Positions 44,681-49,735 of a stretch of DNA of 49,735 nucleotides are shown here, in pieces. The notes beneath the pieces are model-generated. The model had not been told where the DNA came from. It searched no databases and worked only from the letters and a program-made list of their open reading frames with translations. The DNA is from Planctomycetaceae bacterium. Its GTDB lineage: Bacteria; Planctomycetota; Planctomycetia; Pirellulales; Pirellulaceae. The position numbers were made by a program, and so were the translations under genes. Positions within the stretch are counted from its first letter, which is position 1. Every line of letters starts with the position of its first letter. The stretch covers positions 1 to 49,735 of the forward strand of contig JAHEBQ010000046.1 in NCBI GenBank assembly GCA_024642205.1, read 5' to 3'.

Positions 44681-45841
44681 ATGCTGTCGTTAACTCTCAA
44701 TCGTTCTCAACATCTGTTTCGATATGCAATCGCGTGTTGCACAATGCTGGTTGTGGCAATCCAACCAGGTTGTGATGGAAATAAAACGAAAGACGAACAC
44801 GGAACAAAATTTTCGGCCGCCGTTAACAGCATGGACCAAGCCGGGAATTCAGAACGATTGGTTGAACGCCGTTCACGGTTGAGTCAGTTCAAGCCGCGAC
44901 TGTCTGATTACGGGCTTTTTCGGTCTTCGATATCTGACTTGCAACCGGCAGAAGGCGTCGTCGAGTACGAACTGAACACTCCGCTTTTTACTGATTATGC
45001 CCAAAAGCAGCGGCTCATTAAGCTGCCCCCGGGATTGTCTGCGAATTACACCGCGCAAGGACCATTCGATTTTCCGGTCGGTACCATCATTGCAAAAACA
45101 TTCTACTACCGTGCCGACTTGAACGACCCTACCTCGAAACGCCATCTCGTCGAAACACGAATCCTCGAACATCGCGACAGCGGTTGGGTCGGAATTCCAT
45201 ACGTTTGGAACGAGGATCAAGCGGACGCTGACCTGGCGATCGCGGGTGCCACGATCGAGGTTTCGTGGAAACATACCGATGGAGAAACCCGAACCAATTC
45301 CCATTCGGTCCCGAACTTGAATGATTGCAAGCGTTGTCACACCAGCCTTGTCATGGAACCGATTGGCCCCAAGGCAAACAACCTCAATCGAGATGTCAGA
45401 TACGAACACGGCGACCAGAACCAACTGGCCCATTGGTCCCAGATCGGCTTCCTCAGCGGTGCTCCCGAACCGGCAAAAATTCCGCGACTGGCCGTCTGGA
45501 ACGACGAATCAGCTGAAATCGGTGCGCGTGCCCGGGCCTACCTGGAAGTCAATTGCGCTCACTGCCACAGTCCCAATGGACCCGCGCGCAATTCCGGCTT
45601 GCACTTGAACGTCGAGGAAACCAATCCCTATCACTTGGGTTATTTCAAAACTCCGGTGGCCGCGGGAAAAGGTACCGGCGGTCGACTGTATGGGATCGTA
45701 CCCGGGAAACCCCAGGAATCGATTCTGGAGTATCGTATGCAAACGAGCAAGCCAGGTGAAATCATGCCGGAATTCGGAAAATCGCTGGTCCATGACGAAG
45801 GCCTCGCATTGATCCGTCGATGGATCGCGAGTATGCAGTGA
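44681..45841 (+). CDS. Diheme c-type cytochrome, SO2930/TIGR03806-like
   Basis: The protein has 386 residues from the ATG at 44681; the frame is open 22 codons earlier, overlapping the preceding gene. The N-terminus has a hydrophobic segment (YAIACCTMLVVAIQ) and a lipobox-like QPGC at about Cys31, so it is exported and maybe lipidated. Two haem motifs are present: CKRCH (about 216-220) and CAHCH (about 292-296). Other landmarks are LSDYGLFRSSISDLQPAEGVVEYELNTPLFTDYA (start of the family domain), FPVGTIIAKTFYY, and the closing EIMPEFGKSLVHDEGLALIRRW. It is the usual gene partner of the beta-helix family upstream. Periplasmic or surface electron transfer is likely; the electron donor and acceptor are unknown. 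Confidence 0.88.
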   Translation: MLSLTLNRSQHLFRYAIACCTMLVVAIQPGCDGNKTKDEHGTKFSAAVNSMDQAGNSERLVERRSRLSQFKPRLSDYGLFRSSISDLQPAEGVVEYELNTPLFTDYAQKQRLIKLPPGLSANYTAQGPFDFPVGTIIAKTFYYRADLNDPTSKRHLVETRILEHRDSGWVGIPYVWNEDQADADLAIAGATIEVSWKHTDGETRTNSHSVPNLNDCKRCHTSLVMEPIGPKANNLNRDVRYEHGDQNQLAHWSQIGFLSGAPEPAKIPRLAVWNDESAEIGARARAYLEVNCAHCHSPNGPARNSGLHLNVEETNPYHLGYFKTPVAAGKGTGGRLYGIVPGKPQESILEYRMQTSKPGEIMPEFGKSLVHDEGLALIRRWIASMQ

Positions 45842-46027
45842 ATTCAAATCCGTCCATAAGTGCTTTCATGCAAGTGGAGGATCAACCAGGACCCGGATAG
45901 ACTCGAAACGCTGCAGTAAACATGCTCGCGCGGCCACCCGGTCAACTTGGTCATCTTGATGTTTGGTTTTTGCCAAATCGGAATCGCAAGAGAGATGCTT
46001 CGCATGGTCCTGGCTTGCAACCCCGCT

Positions 46028-46999
46028 TCACTTGTGCTTCAACGTTTGTGATGGGGCTTCGTCAAACAGGGCTTTATAGGCCTGCGAAAACTCACCGAAG
46101 TGGAAAAACCCGTATTGCAACGCAATTGACGAGACGGTTGACTTCGCCGGGTCAGCCTCTTTGAGCTCCTGGCGAACCCGGTGAAGACGGTGACGCTTCA
46201 AATAATTCATCGGGGAAATCCCCAAACAGGTTTGAAAAGCATATTGAAGGGTCCTCTCGCTGACTTCCGTGAATTGACACAAGTCGACCATACGTAAACC
46301 GACCTCATGACTGGCGTTGGAATAATCCTCGGCAAGACGAACCAGCTTCCTTGCTTTTGCCAACCGAGACAGGTCGCTGGAACTCTCGAGTTCAGGCTTT
46401 TCGATTGTTGAAGAAGATTGAAGGGAATGTGTCAGTAACGTCAATGCGCTATCCCGAAGTGAGGCCTGGATGTTCGCTCTCTGTTGCCTGGTCAGCGAGT
46501 TCAGATTTTGCGGCGCAACCAGATCTGGCCAGGCCGCCATCCACTGCATTGATTCGCAACTCGGAGAGGCGATCTTGAGCGAATCAAACGGTTCAAGTCT
46601 CTGACCGTCGAGTGTTTGAAAACATGATTCAAGTTGCTCCTGCGGAACAAAAACGGTACTACAGGAAAACGCGCCGTCCTTGACACAGGCATCAAAGTCA
46701 AACGCCGGCGGCATGATCAGCAATCGACTGCCTTCAATGGACCCACCGGCAAAATGCCCCCCGTGCGATTGATCGAACACCGTAGCAACATAACGGAGTG
46801 TGAGCGGTCGCGACCGAACGGTTATCGGCTGGTTCACCGTCAACCGCAAAAGCTTTACTCCATCGCCAAGCTCGGTAACCGTCTGAGTGCTGCAAAACTC
46901 GACGCCGGCCAACTGAACTAACTCAAGCTGAGTCCCAAATAAAGAGCCATCCCATTCCGCTGGATCCGTAATCATCTGATTGACTGTCTGAAGTTCCAT
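46028..46999 (-). CDS. AraC-family transcriptional regulator
   Basis: This 323-residue protein has a C-terminal AraC DNA-binding domain: two helix-turn-helix units, the first around LRMVDLCQFTEVSERTLQYAF and the second SSIALQYGFFHFGEFSQAYKALF. The family linker PMNYLKRHRLHRVRQEL lies between them. The N-terminal 200 residues form a sensor region with a beta-rich part and a DGVKLLRLTV segment that I cannot assign to a known ligand domain. The overall form recalls EutR-like regulators. It is convergent with the diheme cytochrome gene, so it is not on the same transcript, though it may control it. Inducer and targets are unknown. Confidence 0.92.
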   Translation of the reverse strand: MELQTVNQMITDPAEWDGSLFGTQLELVQLAGVEFCSTQTVTELGDGVKLLRLTVNQPITVRSRPLTLRYVATVFDQSHGGHFAGGSIEGSRLLIMPPAFDFDACVKDGAFSCSTVFVPQEQLESCFQTLDGQRLEPFDSLKIASPSCESMQWMAAWPDLVAPQNLNSLTRQQRANIQASLRDSALTLLTHSLQSSSTIEKPELESSSDLSRLAKARKLVRLAEDYSNASHEVGLRMVDLCQFTEVSERTLQYAFQTCLGISPMNYLKRHRLHRVRQELKEADPAKSTVSSIALQYGFFHFGEFSQAYKALFDEAPSQTLKHK

Positions 47000-48414
47000 G
47001 TCAAATCGGGTTCAATGGGTCTAATCAAGTTCAATTCGAGAATCTACTGGATTCGTTCCGCTGATCCGGGCAATTCGCATCGTTGCGCCGAATCCAATAT
47101 ACCATCCTGTAGCTTGCCGACCAAGTTTTTCCTTTTGATCACAACCAGCTGTGGGAAAACCGGTGACAAATCGGTGGTCGGATAAAAGGAAATTGCGACG
47201 ACCTCCTTGGTGTTAAAACAGGCGTACGCCTTGGCAATGGCGAAGATCAGGAACTCGCAGTTCATTTGTATGAATCGAGCGTGACTGTCCATGACCCGTG
47301 TGAATAACACGAGCCGTTCTACATCTACCGAAATGACAACAACAGTTGCCATCTGAGTTACATTGACGATCAAGGCTAGTCGGAACTGGGCGGCGCGGAC
47401 AACCAAGCATGACCAGATTCACTACGTCCAGTTGCGGTGCGAGCTGAACCTTGTGGCCGCTCGTCGCCCAGGGGTTTTCGAATTCTGCCCGACGACGACC
47501 CCGGGCCGCTCTTGGTTACCGGGTGTCCCGCGATGGGCGTCCGAACACCGGCGCATCGTTCGAGAAGACTGGCGAAACGGGTACCGTGGTAGATCGGTTG
47601 CCACCAGGGTAGCGGTGCGCGGAAACGGTCCACGACGAGCGGATGCTGGCTGTCTTCATGGACGCCAGGGAAGAAGCCCAATCGAAGAATCGACAGTCCG
47701 TTCGGCGGCTGGCCGCCGTAGACTTTGACAGTCGGCAGATCGTCGACTCGGTGGCCAAATCGGCTGGATGCTGCGAAGTGATGGCTCCGTATCCGAACGG
47801 CCCAAGCTCGGCGGCCCCGCAGGACAACAATGCCGGGGCGCAGAAAAGTGAATTGAAATAAAATCAAACTCAAAGCCTAAAGCGCCGCCCCGGGTTCGCT
47901 GCAGCGCTTGTTCAGATGCAAGCATCGTATCTCACTCATTCGAACCACTCTGCAACTTCAGCAACATCATCCCAAGTGCAACGCTCTTCGCCAGGCCGCG
48001 AAACCACAATACTGGGTCAGTGGTGATGAGGGTCAAGACAATCTATCTTGGGGACCGCCCGCTGGACTAAGCCGACCGGAATGGCGGGCTGTTTCGGTTG
48101 CCGATACCCGCAAATCACGGCTGGCAAAAAAGTACTTCCAGAGTCGCAGCAGTCGCGCGGATGACGGGGATAGGCCGACCTGGATAGTGCCCCAGTAGCC
48201 GCTGGATAGAGGGAGTGAGCCGGACGGGCAATCAGGGCACCGCCAGTGGCTTCATCACGTGCCCCAGGTCTTGTCGAACAGCAACTCAGCCAAATCTCAA
48301 TTGTGCTGGCGAAGAATCACCTCCAGATGCTTGCGCATGAGTCGCTGTTCCGGCCTCCAAAACACGGATTCTGGTGCCCCGCCTCCCTGCTTCATGAGCA
48401 AACCACACCGGGCA
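47000..48414. other. 1.4-kb gene-poor stretch, GC-rich in the middle
   Basis: No gene is supported. A 120-codon minus frame (47044-47406) is open next to the AraC gene but unrecognised. From about 47400 to 47860 the sequence is visibly GC-richer than its neighbours, and frames are open in several phases on both strands, which is a composition effect rather than evidence of a gene. A 6-bp inverted repeat GCCCGC/GCGGGC (48057-48089) with a 21-base loop is seen. The region may contain decayed foreign sequence. Confidence 0.4.
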
Positions 48415-49735
48415 TCAATCTTTGCGGGGAAGCGTGGCGATGGATTTGCCCCCGACCTGCAAGTCAACCCGGATGACTGCTCCGGCGTCATCCGTAGCGA
48501 AGACCAGATCCCGCGAGCTCGAGTAGAAATGATGGTCTTTCCCAGGTCTGAATTCTTCCTCCTGGTCCTCGGCAAAAATGAACTTCAGTTTACCCTCGGA
48601 AAACTCCACTTTCAGCTCCTCACCCTTCGGGCCAGGGCCATAGCTGCCGACATAGTTTTCCAGCGTTTCCGGCGAAATTTCGATCACTTTGGCCAACTTG
48701 GATGGGTCAACACCCAACTCCTCAAGCAATTGCCGAGTCCCCTTGTCCCGTGGGTTGATTTCATTGGCGCGGGTCAGGTACTTGATCGCCTCGACCGTAT
48801 TGCCATTGTCTTTATATTCCTCGCCCAGCAGTGTATAAACCCACGGGTAAGGCGTGAATCCTTCCGGATCATGCTCCACGACTGCTCGCGCTTCATCGAG
48901 CCGGTTGCACTCGATCAACTTTACGATCAATTGGTTGAATTGTGGTTCAACTAGGGCCGGATTGATTCGATAGCGTTCCCGGGCCTTTTCCGAGAACCCG
49001 CGAATTCCTGCCAACCCCCCAATATCATACACCGCCAGTGGGTCGCGCATGGCCCAGTATCTGAAGATGAATTCGAGACCCTGGCGGGTACTGCGATGTA
49101 CGACCGAGTTGTGAGACTCCTCGCTCATGATGCACGAGTTCCACTCGAATCCCGCCGGTTGGTGCTCTGTGAGAATGCCTGCCAGCTTCAAAACAGCTCC
49201 AGTTATGAACGCGCCTTCATTTCCCGAGGTCATGTAGAGTGTCTTGTTCAGCGTTTCCGTTTCACGGAAGTACTTGTCCGCCTGATCCACGAGAGCCTGC
49301 TGATCGAACCGCAGACTGGGGCTGATTGCAATGTAAGCGTCGAACACATCCGGTTGCTGAGTCAGCGTGTAGATCGTAAACAGTCCGCCCAGGGAGTGGC
49401 CGATCAGCACGCGGTAATCATGGGTCCGATAATGCTCGTCGACATACGGAATCAACTCCTCGGCGAAGAAACGGATGAAATTGTCCGCACCACCGGTTTC
49501 AAATGGAAACTTGGCGTCGGGACCATTCACGTTTTGTGGCGTCATGTCGCGACCCCGATGGATAGTGGGACTAACCGCAACCACGATCATCGAAGGTATC
49601 ATGCGCGCACTGGACAGAAAATCGACCAGTCCGCTGGTATGGTGGAAGTGCCACGACCCGTCCAGCAGATACAACACGGGATAAGATTTCTCGGTGTCGG
49701 TCTCATATCCGTCGGGCAGTCCCACAATGATACGG
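48415..49735 (-). CDS. Alpha/beta-hydrolase esterase with TPR-like and C-terminal domain (5' end cut by window)
   Basis: The frame continues past the window edge: codons before the GTG at 49725 read RII, giving RIIVGLPDGYE, the usual entry strand of these enzymes, so the true start lies outside. About 440 residues are visible. The hydrolase part fits the IroE/Fes-like esterase group (COG2819): SYPVLYLLDG, the nucleophile elbow VLIGHSLGGLF, and a catalytic-His candidate in SEESHNSVVHRS. A helical repeat region of the TPR kind follows (YTLLGEEYKDNGNTVEAIKY). The C-terminal part is beta-rich and like DUF3471 (LENYVGSYGPG, LKVEFSEGKLKFIF). Substrates of such proteins range from siderophores to acetylated sugars; here it is unknown. 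Confidence 0.88.
   Translation of the reverse strand, partial: RIIVGLPDGYETDTEKSYPVLYLLDGSWHFHHTSGLVDFLSSARMIPSMIVVAVSPTIHRGRDMTPQNVNGPDAKFPFETGGADNFIRFFAEELIPYVDEHYRTHDYRVLIGHSLGGLFTIYTLTQQPDVFDAYIAISPSLRFDQQALVDQADKYFRETETLNKTLYMTSGNEGAFITGAVLKLAGILTEHQPAGFEWNSCIMSEESHNSVVHRSTRQGLEFIFRYWAMRDPLAVYDIGGLAGIRGFSEKARERYRINPALVEPQFNQLIVKLIECNRLDEARAVVEHDPEGFTPYPWVYTLLGEEYKDNGNTVEAIKYLTRANEINPRDKGTRQLLEELGVDPSKLAKVIEISPETLENYVGSYGPGPKGEELKVEFSEGKLKFIFAEDQEEEFRPGKDHHFYSSSRDLVFATDDAGAVIRVDLQVGGKSIATLPRKD

Noticed and set aside
47376..47873. 166-codon minus-strand frame
   Set aside because: High GC keeps several overlapping frames open on both strands; no domain or start signal supports one of them.

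Overview
The window reads as a chromosomal segment from a planctomycete, probably of the Pirellulaceae type with moderate GC. The evidence is gene content: a DUF1549/DUF1553 cytochrome protein paired with a DUF1501 protein, a DUF1559 prepilin-like protein with the H-X9-DG type C-terminus, a DUF1573 protein, an ECF sigma factor next to a membrane-anchored Ser/Thr kinase, a PEP-CTERM protein and an ApbE protein with the SRREFLRGR leader seen in this group. The species is not resolved. No rRNA, CRISPR array, phage block or intact transposase was found. One tRNA, tRNA-Lys(TTT), is present.

Layout. 1-1034: a decayed 3' end of glgC flanked by GCCTGTCC repeats, a gene-poor stretch and tRNA-Lys. 1036-8650: a divergent NRAMP-like transporter, a DUF1573 protein, a parvulin with a clear terminator, a methyltransferase, and a membrane glycosyltransferase pair (GT2 then GT39-like). 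9844-14052: a minus-strand group of ECF sigma factor, Ser/Thr kinase and DJ-1/PfpI protein, transcribed away from a secreted animal-type haem peroxidase (14274-15956, strong terminator). 16430-22590: a PaaK/CapK-like adenylating enzyme convergent with ApbE, then a c-type cytochrome followed by two small paralogous proteins, and a secreted coiled-coil protein. 22934-24171: a PEP-CTERM protein, a C10 tract and a cluster of five GCCTGTCC repeats.

24476-30292 looks like a proteostasis and stress neighbourhood: a YugP-type zinc metallopeptidase, two Hsp20 chaperones, a helical protein, a PDZ-only secreted protein and a bacterial archaeo-eukaryotic release-factor-like protein (baeRF). 31192-35862 holds the planctomycete DUF1549/1553-DUF1501 pair. 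36181-39916 holds a GlpX-type fructose-bisphosphatase, a CobW-like GTPase, an aquaglyceroporin and a divergent ArsR regulator, with a perfect 22-bp palindrome in the divergent promoter region. 40245-46999 holds a DUF1559 protein, an aldehyde-dehydrogenase-like enzyme, a beta-helix lipoprotein with its partner diheme cytochrome, and an AraC regulator. After a gene-poor, partly GC-rich stretch the window ends inside an alpha/beta-hydrolase esterase.

The most interesting candidates for undescribed biology are the ArsR-palindrome-aquaglyceroporin-CobW module, the beta-helix/diheme-cytochrome pair, the cytochrome with two tandem paralogues (one carrying an 11-bp tandem repeat over its start codon), and the sigma-kinase-PfpI group with a terminator-like hairpin inside the PfpI gene. 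Names rest on motif recognition by eye; no database search was run.
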